The notes under the pieces are model-generated. The model was not told the DNA's origin. It searched no databases and saw nothing but the letters and a program-made list of their open reading frames with translations. DNA of 36,698 bases from NCBI RefSeq assembly GCF_001431505.1, contig NZ_LDJP01000043.1, positions 1-36,698 of the forward strand. Direction: 5' to 3'. This DNA comes from Stenotrophomonas daejeonensis. Its GTDB lineage: Bacteria > Pseudomonadota > Gammaproteobacteria > Xanthomonadales > Xanthomonadaceae. Below are positions 8,756 through 19,082 of the stretch, piece after piece (the first letter of the stretch is position 1; each line of letters opens with the position of its first letter). The position numbers and the translations under genes were made by a program.

Positions 8756-9283
8756 ATGAAGGCGACAGGCAATTTCGAGGCGGCGCGCGACGTCGACCCG
8801 ATGGTGGTGTTGAGCGACAAGACCCGTGCTCACATCGATCACTGGCTGGCGAAGTTCCCGCCTGAGCGCAAGCGCTCGGCGGTGCTGCAGGGCCTGCATG
8901 CCGCGCAGGAGCAGAACCAGGGCTGGCTCAACGACGAGCTGATCGCCGCGGTGGCCAAGTACCTGGACCTGCCGTTCGTGTGGGCCTACGAGGTCGCCAG
9001 CTTCTACTCGATGTTCGAGACCGGGAAGGTCGGCCGCAACAACGTCGCCATCTGCACCAACATCAGCTGCTGGCTCAACGGCGCCGAGGACATCGTGCGC
9101 CACTGCGAGAAGAAGCTGGGCATCAAGCACGGCGAATCGACCGCGGACGGCCGCGTCTACCTCAAGCGCGAGGAGGAGTGCCTGGCCGGCTGCGCGGGCG
9201 CGCCGATGATGGTCATCAACGGCCACTACCACGAGCGCCTGACGCTGGACCAGGTCGACGCGCTGCTGGACGGGCTGGAGTAA
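8756..9283 (+). CDS. nuoE: NADH-quinone oxidoreductase subunit E ([2Fe-2S] N1a)
   Basis: 24 kDa-type subunit of the NADH dehydrogenase module, holding the [2Fe-2S] cluster N1a. The 175-residue protein has a helical N-terminal domain and a thioredoxin-like C-terminal domain with four ligands: Cys100 and Cys105 (CTNISC), Cys142 and Cys146 (ECLAGCAGAP). The ATG at 8756 has a GAGG ribosome site in TTGAGGTCGG. nuoF starts 4 bases after its stop, so NuoE and NuoF, which form the NADH-binding unit, are coupled. Confidence 0.96.
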   Translation: MKATGNFEAARDVDPMVVLSDKTRAHIDHWLAKFPPERKRSAVLQGLHAAQEQNQGWLNDELIAAVAKYLDLPFVWAYEVASFYSMFETGKVGRNNVAICTNISCWLNGAEDIVRHCEKKLGIKHGESTADGRVYLKREEECLAGCAGAPMMVINGHYHERLTLDQVDALLDGLE

Positions 9284-9286
9284 GGC

Positions 9287-10624
9287 ATGGCACACCACGA
9301 ATCCAAGGGCCCGGTCGGACCGGCGCCGCTTCCGCACCAGGTGGTCTACACCACGCTGCACTACGACACCCCGTGGTCGTACGAGAACTACCTCAAGACC
9401 GGCGGCTACGCCGCGCTGCGCAGGATCCTCGAAGAGAAGATCGCGCCGGCCGACGTCATCGAGATGGTCAAGCAGTCCGGCCTGCGCGGCCGCGGCGGCG
9501 CGGGCTTCCCGACCGGCCTGAAGTGGTCGTTCATGCCCAAGGACGCGCCGCAGAAGTACATCCTGTGCAACTCGGACGAATCCGAGCCGGGCACCTGCAA
9601 GGACCGCGACATCCTGCGCTACAACCCGCATTCGGTGGTCGAGGGCATGGCGATCGCCTGCTACGCCACCGGCTCCACCGTGGCCTACAACTACCTGCGC
9701 GGCGAGTTCCACCACGAGCCGTTCGAGCATTTCGAGCAGGCCCTGGCCGATGCCTACAAGCACGGCTGGCTGGGCAAGAACGTGCTGGGCAGCGGCGTGG
9801 ACATCGACATCTACGGCGCGCTGGGCGCCGGCGCCTACATCTGCGGCGAGGAAACCGCGCTGATGGAGTCGCTGGAAGGCAAGAAGGGCCAGCCGCGCTA
9901 CAAGCCGCCGTTCCCGGCCAACTTCGGCCTGTACGGCAAGCCGAGCACGATCAACAACACCGAGACCTATGCCTCGGTGCCGGCGATCATCCGCAACGGC
10001 CCGGAGTGGTTCAAGGGCCTGAGCCTGACCGCCAACGGCGGCCCGAAGATCTTCTCGGTCTCCGGCTGCGTGCAGAAGGGCGGCAACTTCGAAGTGCCGC
10101 TGGGCACCACCTTCGACGAGCTGCTGGAAATGGCCGGCGGCCTGCGTCCGGGCCGCACGCTGAAGGCGGCGGTGCCGGGCGGCGTGTCGATGCCGGTGCT
10201 CAAGGCCGAGCAGCTCAAGGGCCTGCAGATGGACTACGACACCCTGCGCGCGCTCGGCACCGGCCTGGGCTCGGGCGCCATCGTGGTGCTGGACGACAGC
10301 GTGTGCTGCGTCAAGTTCGCCTGCCGCATCAGCCAGTTCTTCCACAAGGAATCCTGCGGCCAGTGCACCCCGTGCCGCGAGGGCACCGGCTGGATGCACC
10401 GGGTGCTGGAGCGCATCGTCGCCGGCAAGGCCACGATGGAGGACCTGCACCAGCTGCGCACCGTCGCCGGGCAGATCGAGGGCCACACCATCTGTGCCTT
10501 CGGCGAAGCGGCGGCGTGGCCGATCCAGGGGTTCCTGCGCCAGTTCTGGGACGAATTCGAGTACTACATCGTCAACGGTCATTCGATGGTTGACGGCAAG
10601 AAGGTGGAGGCTGCTGCCGCATGA
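9287..10624 (+). CDS. nuoF: NADH-quinone oxidoreductase subunit F (NADH/FMN, cluster N3)
   Basis: 51 kDa-type subunit that binds NADH and FMN and carries [4Fe-4S] cluster N3, the electron entry point of complex I. The 445 residues include the nucleotide/FMN glycine-rich loop [16 protein letters not shown] (65-80), the NADH-site segment [17 protein letters not shown] and the cluster ligands Cys357, Cys360, Cys363 ([12 protein letters not shown]) and Cys403 (HTICAFG). The N-terminal ~20 residues are variable. The stop overlaps the nuoG start by four bases (ATGA). Confidence 0.97.
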   Translation: MAHHESKGPVGPAPLPHQVVYTTLHYDTPWSYENYLKTGGYAALRRILEEKIAPADVIEMVKQSGLRGRGGAGFPTGLKWSFMPKDAPQKYILCNSDESEPGTCKDRDILRYNPHSVVEGMAIACYATGSTVAYNYLRGEFHHEPFEHFEQALADAYKHGWLGKNVLGSGVDIDIYGALGAGAYICGEETALMESLEGKKGQPRYKPPFPANFGLYGKPSTINNTETYASVPAIIRNGPEWFKGLSLTANGGPKIFSVSGCVQKGGNFEVPLGTTFDELLEMAGGLRPGRTLKAAVPGGVSMPVLKAEQLKGLQMDYDTLRALGTGLGSGAIVVLDDSVCCVKFACRISQFFHKESCGQCTPCREGTGWMHRVLERIVAGKATMEDLHQLRTVAGQIEGHTICAFGEAAAWPIQGFLRQFWDEFEYYIVNGHSMVDGKKVEAAAA

Positions 10625-12867
10625 GCGCGCAACCCGTGAACCCGAGCGAGGCGCCGGTGGCGCCGGAAGGACACGTCACCATCGAGATCGATGGGCAGAC
10701 GCTGTTCGCGCCCAAGGGCTCGATGATCATCCAGGCCGCCGACAAGGCCGGCATCCCGATCCCGCGCTTCTGCTACCACGAGAAGCTGCCGATCGCGGCC
10801 AACTGCCGCATGTGCCTGGTGGACGTGGAGAAGTCGCCGAAGCCGTCGCCGGCCTGCGCCACGCCGGTCATGGACGGCATGAAGATCCAGACCCGCAACG
10901 AGAAGGCGCTCAAGTACCAGCGCTCGGTGATGGAGTTCCTGCTGATCAACCACCCGCTGGACTGCCCGGTCTGCGACCAGGGCGGCGAATGCGAGCTGCA
11001 GGACGTCTCGCTCGGCTATGGCCGTTCGGTCAGCCGCTTCAACGAGCGCAAGCGCGTGGTCGCCGACGAGGACATGGGCCCGCTGGTCGCCACCGAGATG
11101 ACCCGCTGCATCCAGTGCACCCGCTGCATCCGCTTCACCGCGGAGATCGCCGGCACCTATGAACTGGGCGGCATGTACCGCGGCGAGAACCTGCAGATCG
11201 GCACCTATGACGGCAAGCCGCTGACCACCGAACTGTCCGGCAACGTCATCGACGTGTGCCCGGTGGGCGCGTTGACCAACAAGGTGTTCCAGTTCCGCGC
11301 CCGCCCGTGGGAGCTGACCGCGCGCGAATCGCTGGGTTACCACGACGCGATGGGCTCGAACCTGTTCCTGCACGTGCGCCGCGGCGAAGTGCTGCGCACC
11401 GTGCCGCGCGACAACGAGATGGTCAACGAGTGCTGGCTGTCCGACCGCGACCGTTACTCGCACCAGGGCCTGTACGCCGCCGACCGCGCGGTCAAGCCGC
11501 TGCGCAAGGTCAATGGCGAGTGGCAGGAAGTGAGCTGGGCCGAGGGCCTGGCCGCCGCCCGTGAAATCCTCGAAGCCCACCGTGGCGACGACCTCGGCGT
11601 GCTGGTGCACCCGTCCACCTCGAACGAGGAAGGCGCGCTGCTGGCGCGTTTGGCGGCGGGGCTGGGTTCGCAGAACATCGACCACCGCATCAACAACCGC
11701 GATTTCTCCGACGCCGCCGTGGCCGAGCCGTTCGGCCTGCTGATGGCCGAGATCGAGAACGCCGACCGCATCGTGCTGCTGGGCAGCAACATCCGCCACG
11801 AGCTGCCGCTGCTGCACGCCCGCCTGCGCAAGGCGCAGACCGGCAGGAGCGCGCAGATCTTCGCGGTCAACCCGGTCGATTTCGATTTCGCCTTCACCCT
11901 GGCAGGCAAGCAGATCGTCGCCCCGTCGAAGTTCGTCGAAGCGCTGGGCAACGCGGAACTGCGCGAGGCGGTGAAGGCTGGCGGCAACACCGTCGTCATC
12001 GTCGGCGCGATCGCCGAGAACCACCCGCAGGCCGCCGCGATCCGCGCCGCCGCGCGCGAGTTCGCCACCGCCACCGGCGCCAGGCTGTGCCGCATCCCGC
12101 AGGGTGCCAACGCCGTCGGCCTGTCGCGCGTCGGCGTGCTGCCGGCCGGCAAGGACGTGGGCGCGATGCTGGCGCAGCCGCGCAAGGCCTACGTGCTGTA
12201 CGGCATCGAGCCGGGTCTGGACTTTGCCGATGCGCCGGCCGCGCGCAAGCCGCTGCTGGAAGGCAAGGTCGTGGCGTTCAGCCAGTTCGCCTGTGTCTCC
12301 ACCCGCGACGTCGCCGACGTGATCCTGCCGATCGGCGCGCTGCCGGAAATCGACGCCACCCTGACCAACCTCGACGGCCGCGACCAGCAGGCCCGTGCCG
12401 GCGGCAAGTTGCCGGGCGAGGCCCGCGAGGGCTGGCGCGTGCTGCGCGCACTGGGCGGCGAACTGCAACTGGCCGGTTTCGACTTCACCGACCTGGCCGG
12501 CCTGCGTGCCGGCCTGCAGCCAGTGCAGGTCGCCGTGGCCGCCTCGGCGCAGCCGCAGGTGGCGGGCGAGGGCCTGGAAGTGGCCTGTACCCCGGCGATC
12601 TACCGCACCGACGCGGTGGTGCGCCGCGCCGAAGCGCTGCAGGCGCATCCGCTGAACAACGCGCCGCGTATCGTGCTCAACGCCGACGATGCCGCGCGCC
12701 TGCAACTGGTCGAAGGGCAGATGGCCAAGGTCGGCACCGATGCCGGCAAGGCGGCCCTGCCGGTCGTGGTCGACGCGCGCGTCGCCGCCGGCACGGTCTG
12801 GATTGAATCGGGCCACGGCGCCACCGCGCCGCTGGGCGCCGCTCGGGTAACGGTGGTGGCTGCATGA
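10621..12867 (+). CDS. nuoG: NADH-quinone oxidoreductase subunit G (clusters N1b, N4, N5)
   Basis: Largest peripheral subunit (748 residues), carrying three iron-sulfur clusters that pass electrons from NuoF toward NuoI. Visible ligands: [2Fe-2S] Cys51, Cys62, Cys65, Cys79; [4Fe-4S] with a His ligand, His111, Cys115, Cys118, Cys124 ([14 protein letters not shown]); [4Fe-4S] Cys163, Cys166, Cys169, Cys213 ([15 protein letters not shown]). The segment after residue 225 lacks the CxxCxxxC motif that binds the extra cluster N7 in E. coli and Thermus, so this is an N7-less NuoG. The C-terminal two thirds is a molybdopterin-oxidoreductase-like fold without cofactor. It overlaps nuoF and nuoH by four bases each. 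Confidence 0.96.
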   Translation: MSAQPVNPSEAPVAPEGHVTIEIDGQTLFAPKGSMIIQAADKAGIPIPRFCYHEKLPIAANCRMCLVDVEKSPKPSPACATPVMDGMKIQTRNEKALKYQRSVMEFLLINHPLDCPVCDQGGECELQDVSLGYGRSVSRFNERKRVVADEDMGPLVATEMTRCIQCTRCIRFTAEIAGTYELGGMYRGENLQIGTYDGKPLTTELSGNVIDVCPVGALTNKVFQFRARPWELTARESLGYHDAMGSNLFLHVRRGEVLRTVPRDNEMVNECWLSDRDRYSHQGLYAADRAVKPLRKVNGEWQEVSWAEGLAAAREILEAHRGDDLGVLVHPSTSNEEGALLARLAAGLGSQNIDHRINNRDFSDAAVAEPFGLLMAEIENADRIVLLGSNIRHELPLLHARLRKAQTGRSAQIFAVNPVDFDFAFTLAGKQIVAPSKFVEALGNAELREAVKAGGNTVVIVGAIAENHPQAAAIRAAAREFATATGARLCRIPQGANAVGLSRVGVLPAGKDVGAMLAQPRKAYVLYGIEPGLDFADAPAARKPLLEGKVVAFSQFACVSTRDVADVILPIGALPEIDATLTNLDGRDQQARAGGKLPGEAREGWRVLRALGGELQLAGFDFTDLAGLRAGLQPVQVAVAASAQPQVAGEGLEVACTPAIYRTDAVVRRAEALQAHPLNNAPRIVLNADDAARLQLVEGQMAKVGTDAGKAALPVVVDARVAAGTVWIESGHGATAPLGAARVTVVAA

Positions 12868-13955
12868 ACGAGTTGCTGTTGAACGCGGTCGACCCGCTGT
12901 ACCAGTGGTTCCTGTCGCTGGGCGACATCGGCTTGGTGCTGTGGACCGTGCTGAAGATCCTGCTGATTGCCATGCCGGTGATCATCTCGGTGGCCTTCTA
13001 CGTGGTCTGGGAGCGCAAGCTGATCGGCTGGATGCACGTGCGCCACGGGCCGATGTACGTCGGCATGGGCATCTTCCAGGCGTTCGCCGACGTCTTCAAA
13101 CTGCTGTTCAAGGAAATCATCCGCCCGGCCAGCGCGCACAAGGCGATCTACGTGCTGGCGCCGTTGATCGTGCTGGCGCCGTCGTTCGCGGCGTGGTCGG
13201 TGGTGCCGTTCGACTACAAGCTGGTGCTGTCCAACGCCAACGTCGGCCTGCTGTACCTGCTGGCGATGACCTCGCTGGGCATCTATGGCGTGATCCTGGC
13301 CGGCTGGGCGTCGAACTCCAAGTACGCCTTCCTCGGCGCGATGCGCTCGGCCGCGCAGATGGTCAGCTACGAGATCGCGATGGGCTTCGCCCTGGTCGGC
13401 GTGATGATCGCCGCCGGCAGCCTGAACCTGAGCCAGATCGTGCTGGCGCAGCAGGGCAGCTCGGGCTTCTTCGACTGGTTCCTGCTGCCGCTGCTGCCGC
13501 TGTTCGTCGTGTACTGGGTGTCCGGCGTGGCCGAGACCAACCGTTCGCCGTTCGACGTGGTCGAGGGTGAGTCGGAAATCGTCGCCGGGCACATGGTCGA
13601 GTACTCCGGCAGTGCGTTCGCGCTGTTCTTCCTGGCCGAGTACGCCAACATGATCCTGGTCAGCTTCCTGATCTCGATCTTCTTCGTCGGCGGCTGGCTG
13701 AGCCCGCTGCAGGGCTGGATCACGGCCGACGTGTCGCCGTGGGTCAACTGGGTCTGGACCGGCGGCTGGCCGTGGCTGCTGCTGAAGGTGCTGTTCTTCG
13801 CAAGTTCGTACATCTGGTTCCGTGCCACGTTCCCGCGCTTCCGCTACGACCAGATCATGCGTCTGGGCTGGAAGGTGTTCATCCCGCTGACCATCGCGTG
13901 GATCGCGGTGACCGCGTTGATGGTGTTCTACGGCGTGATCCAGAGGGGCGTTTGA
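12864..13955 (+). CDS. nuoH: NADH-quinone oxidoreductase subunit H
   Basis: Membrane subunit that joins the peripheral arm to the proton pump and forms part of the quinone tunnel. The 363 residues hold about eight hydrophobic helices. Conserved charged loops are present: [14 protein letters not shown] (50-63) and [15 protein letters not shown] from Glu224, the hallmark acidic loop near the quinone site. It is somewhat longer than E. coli NuoH because of an extended N-terminus and a longer loop (about 290-310). The start overlaps the nuoG stop as ATGA. Confidence 0.96.
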   Translation: MNELLLNAVDPLYQWFLSLGDIGLVLWTVLKILLIAMPVIISVAFYVVWERKLIGWMHVRHGPMYVGMGIFQAFADVFKLLFKEIIRPASAHKAIYVLAPLIVLAPSFAAWSVVPFDYKLVLSNANVGLLYLLAMTSLGIYGVILAGWASNSKYAFLGAMRSAAQMVSYEIAMGFALVGVMIAAGSLNLSQIVLAQQGSSGFFDWFLLPLLPLFVVYWVSGVAETNRSPFDVVEGESEIVAGHMVEYSGSAFALFFLAEYANMILVSFLISIFFVGGWLSPLQGWITADVSPWVNWVWTGGWPWLLLKVLFFASSYIWFRATFPRFRYDQIMRLGWKVFIPLTIAWIAVTALMVFYGVIQRGV

Positions 13956-13958
13956 TTC

Positions 13959-14447
13959 ATGAAAAAGATCACCCACTATTTCAAGAGCCTGCTGCTGCTG
14001 GAGCTGATCGCCGGCATGTGGCTGACGCTGAAATACGCGTTCCGGCCGAAGTACACTGTGCTGTACCCGATGGAGAAGTTCCCGCAGTCGCCGCGCTTCC
14101 GTGGCCTGCACGCGCTGCGCCGCTACCCGAACGGCGAGGAACGCTGCATCGCCTGCAAGCTGTGCGAGGCGGTATGCCCGGCGCTGGCCATCACCATCGA
14201 CTCGGCCAAGCGCGAGGACGGTACCCGCCGCACCACCCGCTACGAGATCGACCTGTTCAAGTGCATCTTCTGCGGTTTCTGCGAGGAGAGCTGCCCGGTG
14301 GATTCGATCGTGGAAACCCACGTCCTCGAATACCACTTCGAGAACCGTGGCGAGAACATCGTCACCAAGCCGCAGCTGCTGGCGCTGGGTGATCGGCTGG
14401 AAGCCGAGATCGCCGAGCGCCGCGCCGCCGACGCCGCTTACCGCTGA
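13959..14447 (+). CDS. nuoI: NADH-quinone oxidoreductase subunit I (clusters N6a/N6b)
   Basis: 23 kDa-type 8Fe ferredoxin subunit that links NuoG to NuoB. Two classical motifs in the 162 residues hold the clusters: Cys63, Cys66, Cys69, Cys73 ([11 protein letters not shown]) and Cys102, Cys105, Cys108, Cys112 ([11 protein letters not shown]). In each motif the fourth cysteine ligates the other cluster. The N-terminal amphipathic helix (about 1-28) anchors it to the membrane arm. The ATG at 13959 lies 4 bases after nuoH with a GAGGGG ribosome site at 13943-13948. Confidence 0.97.
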   Translation: MKKITHYFKSLLLLELIAGMWLTLKYAFRPKYTVLYPMEKFPQSPRFRGLHALRRYPNGEERCIACKLCEAVCPALAITIDSAKREDGTRRTTRYEIDLFKCIFCGFCEESCPVDSIVETHVLEYHFENRGENIVTKPQLLALGDRLEAEIAERRAADAAYR

Positions 14448-14457
14448 GGACCGGAAG

Positions 14458-15105
14458 ATGGATTGGTTGAATATCGCTTTCTGGTTCTTCGCGGTCGTGG
14501 CCGGCGTCGCCGCCGCCTCGGTGATCAGCGTGCGCAACCCGGTGTACGCCGTGCTGTGCCTGATCCTGACCTTCTTCTCCGTCGCCTGCGTGTGGCTGCT
14601 GGTGGGCGCCGAGTTCCTCGGCGTGACCCTGGTGCTGGTGTACGTCGGCGCGGTGATGGTGCTGTTCCTGTTCGTGGTGATGATGCTCGACGTGGACACC
14701 TCCAGCCTGCGCGAAGGCTGGGTGCGCTACCTGCCGGTCGGGCTCGTGGTCGCGGTGGTGATGCTGGTGCAGATGCTGACCCTGATCGGCATCAAGGCGC
14801 GTTCGGTCGAGGCGTTCCCGGCCGACAACGCCGCCGCGCTGGCCGCCGACAGCTCCAACATCACCTGGCTGGCGCGCAGCCTGTTCACCGAGTACCTGCT
14901 GCCGTTCGAGTTCGCCGCGGTGATCCTGACCGTGGCGGTGGTCGCGGCGGTGATGCTGACCCTGCGCCGCCGCACCGGCGTGAAGACGCAGGACCCGACC
15001 GCGCAGACGATGGTCAGGGCCGGCGACCGCCTGCGCGTGATCAAGATGGCGGCCGAGAAGCCGGCCGCAACCAAGAACGACGGCGGCGAGGAGGCCAAGC
15101 CATGA
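14458..15105 (+). CDS. nuoJ: NADH-quinone oxidoreductase subunit J
   Basis: Membrane subunit of the proton-pumping arm. From the ATG at 14458 (ribosome site GAGGACCGGAAG region) the protein is 215 residues with five predicted helices. The conserved third-helix segment [20 protein letters not shown] contains the pi-bulge-type helix whose rotation gates the E-channel. The C-terminal tail (about 170-215) is charged and low in complexity. The frame is open further upstream, but that is the shadow of nuoI. The stop overlaps the nuoK start (ATGA). Confidence 0.95.
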   Translation: MDWLNIAFWFFAVVAGVAAASVISVRNPVYAVLCLILTFFSVACVWLLVGAEFLGVTLVLVYVGAVMVLFLFVVMMLDVDTSSLREGWVRYLPVGLVVAVVMLVQMLTLIGIKARSVEAFPADNAAALAADSSNITWLARSLFTEYLLPFEFAAVILTVAVVAAVMLTLRRRTGVKTQDPTAQTMVRAGDRLRVIKMAAEKPAATKNDGGEEAKP

Positions 15106-15407
15106 TTTCCCTGGGCCACATGCTCGCGCTGGGCGCGGTGATGTTCTGCATCTCCGTGGCCGGCATCTTCCTCAACCGCAAGAACATCATCGTGCTGCTG
15201 ATGTCGATCGAGCTGATGCTGCTGTCGGTGAACATCAACTTCGTCGCCTTCTCGCGCGAGCTCGGCGACACCGCCGGCCAGCTGTTCGTGTTCTTCATCC
15301 TCACCGTGGCCGCGGCCGAGGCCGCCATCGGCCTGGCGATCCTGGTGACCCTGTTCCGTACACGCCACACCATCAACGTGGGCGAAGTCGATTCGTTGAA
15401 GGGCTGA
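15102..15407 (+). CDS. nuoK: NADH-quinone oxidoreductase subunit K
   Basis: Small membrane subunit (101 residues, three helices) related to MrpC, part of the E-channel for proton transfer. Both conserved membrane glutamates are visible, in [16 protein letters not shown] and in [12 protein letters not shown]. The ATG at 15102 overlaps the nuoJ stop by four bases and gives the standard [15 protein letters not shown] start. nuoL begins 8 bases after its stop. Confidence 0.96.
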   Translation: MISLGHMLALGAVMFCISVAGIFLNRKNIIVLLMSIELMLLSVNINFVAFSRELGDTAGQLFVFFILTVAAAEAAIGLAILVTLFRTRHTINVGEVDSLKG

Positions 15408-15414
15408 ACCGCAG

Positions 15415-17517
15415 ATGGAAATCACTCTCTCCAAGAGTCTGTTGATTGCAGTGGTGCTGGCGCCGCTGTTCGGCAGCATCATCGCCGGCCTGTTCGGTCG
15501 CCAGGTGGGGCGCAAGGGCGCGCAGTACGTCACCATCCTCGGCGTGGCGGTCAGCTGCGCGCTGTCGCTGCACGTGTTGTACCAGCTGCTGTGGGGCGGG
15601 GCGCAGCCGTTCAACCAGAACGTCTACACCTTCTTCGAGGTCGGCCAGTACTCGGCGCACGTCGGCTTCATGGTCGACCGCCTGACCGCGATGATGATGG
15701 CGGTGGTGACCTTCGTGTCGCTGCTGGTGCACATCTACTCGATCGGCTACATGGCCGACGACGACGGCTACCAGCGCTTCTTCAGCTACATCTCGCTGTT
15801 CACCTTTTCGATGCTCGCGCTGGTGATGAGCAACAACTTCCTGCAGCTGTTCTTCGGCTGGGAAGCGGTGGGCCTGGTGTCGTACCTGCTGATCGGCTTC
15901 TACTTCAAGAAGCCCAGCGCGATCTTCGCCAACATGAAGGCGTTCCTGGTCAACCGCGTCGGCGACTTCGGCTTCCTGCTCGGCATCGCCGGCGTGCTGT
16001 GGGTGTTCGGTTCGCTGGACTACGCCACCGTGTTCGCCAATGCCGGCGCCGCGCTCGGCAACGACGTGGTCGGCCATGCCACGATCCAGCTGATCGGCAA
16101 CCACCAGTGGAGCATCGCCACGGTGATCTGCATCTGCCTGTTCGTCGGCGCGATGGGCAAGTCGGCGCAGGTGCCGTTGCACGTGTGGCTGCCGGACTCG
16201 ATGGAAGGCCCGACCCCGATCTCGGCGCTGATCCACGCCGCGACGATGGTGACCGCGGGCATCTTCATGGTCACCCGCATGTCGCCGCTGTTCGAGCTGT
16301 CGCAGGCGGCGCTGGACTTCATCCTGTTCATCGGCGCCACCACGGCCTTCTTCACCGGCCTGATCGGCATCGTGCAGAGCGACATCAAGCGCGTCGTTGC
16401 GTATTCCACGCTGTCGCAGCTGGGCTACATGACCGTGGCGCTGGGCGTGTCGGCCTACTCGGGCGCGGTGTTCCACCTGATGACCCACGCCTTCTTCAAG
16501 GCGCTGCTGTTCCTCGGCGCCGGCTCGGTCATCATCGGCATGCACCACGAGCAGAACATGCTGAAGATGGGCGGCCTGCGCAAATACATGCCGATCACCC
16601 ACATCACCATGTGGATCGGCACGCTGGCGCTGGTCGGCACCCCGTTCTTCTCCGGCTTCTACTCGAAGGACACCATCATCGAGGCGGCCGAGCTGCATGC
16701 CCACGCTTCGCACGGCTGGGTGGCCACCTATGGCTACTGGGCGGTGCTGGGTGGCGTGATCGTCACCAGCTTCTACAGCTTCCGCCTGTTGTTCCTGACC
16801 TTCTTCGGCAAGGAACGCTTCCGCGACGCGCACGGCGATCATGGCCACGGCCATCACGACGACCACCACGGCCACGGCGCGCACGAGCCGCACGAGTCGC
16901 CGTGGGTGGTGACCTTGCCGTTGGTCCTGCTGGCGATCCCGTCGGCGCTGATCGGCTTCTTCACCGTCGGTCCGATGCTGTTCGGCACCGACTGGACCGG
17001 CCATGCCGGCGGCCACGGCATCCCGGGGCAGGCGATGTCGTTCTTCACCGGCATCGTCGATTTCAACAACCCGGCGCGCGACACCATCGCCGAGCTGGGC
17101 AAGGAAGGCTGGCATGGCGCGGTGCAGTTCGCGCTGCACGGCCTGACCGCGCCGGCGTTCTGGCTGACCGTGGCCGGTTTCGCGCTGGCCTGGGTGTTCT
17201 ACGTCTGGAAGCCGGAACTGGCCGGCAAGGCCCGCAAGAGCCTGTCGCCGCTGGTCTCGGTGCTGGAGAACAAGTACGGCTTCGACAAGCTGTGGATCGA
17301 CGGCTTCGCCGGCGGCAGCGTGCAGCTGGGCAAGGCCTCGCGCGCCATCGACAGCAAGGTGGTGGACGGCGTGGTGGTGAACGGCACGGCCCGCGTGGTC
17401 GAGCTGGCCGCCAACCTGCTGCGCCGCACCCAATCCGGTTTCCTCTATCACTACGCTTTCGTGATGATCATCGGCCTGATCGCCCTGCTGGGCGTGCTGA
17501 TGCATTTCTGGCGTTGA
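15415..17517 (+). CDS. nuoL: NADH-quinone oxidoreductase subunit L (antiporter-like)
   Basis: Distal antiporter-like proton-pump subunit with the long lateral helix that braces the membrane arm. It is 700 residues with many helices. Conserved charge sites include Glu150 (GWEAVGLVSYLL), the HVWLPDSMEGPTP loop from His256, and His274 (IHAATMVTAG). The cytosolic loop at 471-496 is strikingly histidine-rich, with ten His between 473 and 493, among Gly and Asp. That is far beyond the core family pattern. The C-terminal part (about 560-700) holds the amphipathic lateral helix and the last membrane helix. The ribosome site before the ATG at 15415 is weak, so translation may be coupled to nuoK. Confidence 0.95.
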   Translation: MEITLSKSLLIAVVLAPLFGSIIAGLFGRQVGRKGAQYVTILGVAVSCALSLHVLYQLLWGGAQPFNQNVYTFFEVGQYSAHVGFMVDRLTAMMMAVVTFVSLLVHIYSIGYMADDDGYQRFFSYISLFTFSMLALVMSNNFLQLFFGWEAVGLVSYLLIGFYFKKPSAIFANMKAFLVNRVGDFGFLLGIAGVLWVFGSLDYATVFANAGAALGNDVVGHATIQLIGNHQWSIATVICICLFVGAMGKSAQVPLHVWLPDSMEGPTPISALIHAATMVTAGIFMVTRMSPLFELSQAALDFILFIGATTAFFTGLIGIVQSDIKRVVAYSTLSQLGYMTVALGVSAYSGAVFHLMTHAFFKALLFLGAGSVIIGMHHEQNMLKMGGLRKYMPITHITMWIGTLALVGTPFFSGFYSKDTIIEAAELHAHASHGWVATYGYWAVLGGVIVTSFYSFRLLFLTFFGKERFRDAHGDHGHGHHDDHHGHGAHEPHESPWVVTLPLVLLAIPSALIGFFTVGPMLFGTDWTGHAGGHGIPGQAMSFFTGIVDFNNPARDTIAELGKEGWHGAVQFALHGLTAPAFWLTVAGFALAWVFYVWKPELAGKARKSLSPLVSVLENKYGFDKLWIDGFAGGSVQLGKASRAIDSKVVDGVVVNGTARVVELAANLLRRTQSGFLYHYAFVMIIGLIALLGVLMHFWR

Positions 17518-17536
17518 CCTGTACGGAATAGAAAAC

Positions 17537-19048
17537 GTGTCGAACTGGCCCCTGCTTAGTCTCCTCATCTGGCTGCCGATCCTCGGCGGTGCGTTGATCC
17601 TTGCCGTGCGCAACGCCCAGGCCGCCCGCTGGGCGTCGCTGGCGGTGGCACTGCTCACCTTCCTGCTGAGCATCGGCCTGCTCACCGGCTACGACCGCGG
17701 CGCCGCCGAGGTGATGCAGTTCGTCGAGCAGCGGCCATGGATCCCGGCCTTCGGCATCGGCTACAACCTGGCCGTTGACGGCATCGCCATCGCGCTGGTG
17801 CTGCTGACCACGCTGGTGGGCGTGCTGGTGCTGATCGGCGCCTGGGGCGTGATCAACAAGCGCGTCAACCAGTACGTCGCCGCCTTCCTGATCCTGGAAG
17901 GCGTCACCGTGGGCATCTTCGCCGCCACCGACGCGATGCTGTTCTACGTGTTCTTCGAGGCGATGCTGATCCCGATGTTCCTGATCATCGGCGTCTGGGG
18001 CGGCCCGCGCCGCATCTACGCGGCGATCAAGTTCTTCCTTTACACCTTCCTCGGCTCGGTGCTGATGCTGGTGGCGCTGGTCTACCTGTACATGAAGGGC
18101 GGCAGCTTCCAGCTGGCCGACCTGTACCAGCTGCAGCTGTCGGCCAAGGAGCAGACCTGGATCTTCTTCGCGTTCCTGATCGCCTTCGCGGTCAAGGTGC
18201 CGATGTTCCCGGTGCACACCTGGCTGCCGGACGCGCACGTGGAGGCGCCGACCGCCGGCTCGGTGATCCTGGCCGCGATCGCGCTGAAGATCGGCGGCTA
18301 CGGCTTCCTGCGCTTCAACCTGCCGATCGTGCCCGACGCCAGCCATGAGTGGGCCTGGCTGGTGATCGCGCTGTCGCTGGTGGCGGTGATCTACGTCGGC
18401 CTGGTGGCGCTGGTGCAGGACGACATGAAGAAGCTGGTCGCCTATTCGTCGATCGCGCACATGGGCTTCGTGACCTTGGGCACCTTCATCGCCCTGTGGC
18501 TGGTGCGCGAGGCCGGCAACAGCGACGCCGCGCGGCTGGGCCTGCAGGGCGCGATGGTGCAGATGGTGTCGCACGGCTTCGTCTCCGGCGCGATGTTCAC
18601 CTGCATCGGCGTGCTCTATGACCGCCTGCACACCCGCCGCATCGCCGACTACGGCGGCGTGGTCAACGTGATGCCGTGGTTCGCCGCGTTCGCGTTGCTG
18701 TTCTTCATGGCCAACTCGGGCCTGCCGGGCACCAGCGGCTTCGTCGGCGAATTCATGGTGGTGCTGGCCAGCTTCCAGTGGCATCCGCTGGCGGCCTTCG
18801 GCGCGGCGACCACGCTGATCATCGGCGCCGGCTATTCGCTGTGGCTGTACAAGCGCGTGTTCTTCGGTGAGGTGGGCAATGCGCACGTGGCCGAAATGAA
18901 GGACATCAACGGCCGCGAGTGGCTGGTGCTGGGCGTGTTCGCCGTCGGCACCCTGGTGCTGGGCTTCTACCCGCGGCCGCTGACCGAACTGATGGAGCCG
19001 TCCATCGCCAAGCTGGCGATGCAGATCGCTTCGAGCAAGCTGCTGTAA
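17537..19048 (+). CDS. nuoM: NADH-quinone oxidoreductase subunit M (antiporter-like)
   Basis: Middle antiporter-like proton-pump subunit, 503 residues and about 14 helices. Key charges are present: Glu141 (FFEAMLIPMF), the buried lysine in AFAVKVPMFPVHTWLPDAH with His227, and the second-half Lys in DDMKKLVAYSSIAHMG. The start is GTG at 17537, giving MSNWPLLSLLIWLP. A modest GGAATAG ribosome site precedes it. It lies 19 bases after nuoL and 34 bases before nuoN. Confidence 0.95.
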   Translation: MSNWPLLSLLIWLPILGGALILAVRNAQAARWASLAVALLTFLLSIGLLTGYDRGAAEVMQFVEQRPWIPAFGIGYNLAVDGIAIALVLLTTLVGVLVLIGAWGVINKRVNQYVAAFLILEGVTVGIFAATDAMLFYVFFEAMLIPMFLIIGVWGGPRRIYAAIKFFLYTFLGSVLMLVALVYLYMKGGSFQLADLYQLQLSAKEQTWIFFAFLIAFAVKVPMFPVHTWLPDAHVEAPTAGSVILAAIALKIGGYGFLRFNLPIVPDASHEWAWLVIALSLVAVIYVGLVALVQDDMKKLVAYSSIAHMGFVTLGTFIALWLVREAGNSDAARLGLQGAMVQMVSHGFVSGAMFTCIGVLYDRLHTRRIADYGGVVNVMPWFAAFALLFFMANSGLPGTSGFVGEFMVVLASFQWHPLAAFGAATTLIIGAGYSLWLYKRVFFGEVGNAHVAEMKDINGREWLVLGVFAVGTLVLGFYPRPLTELMEPSIAKLAMQIASSKLL

Positions 19049-19082
19049 GCGGCCCCGTCGAGAGTATTGATTCCAGGATTTG

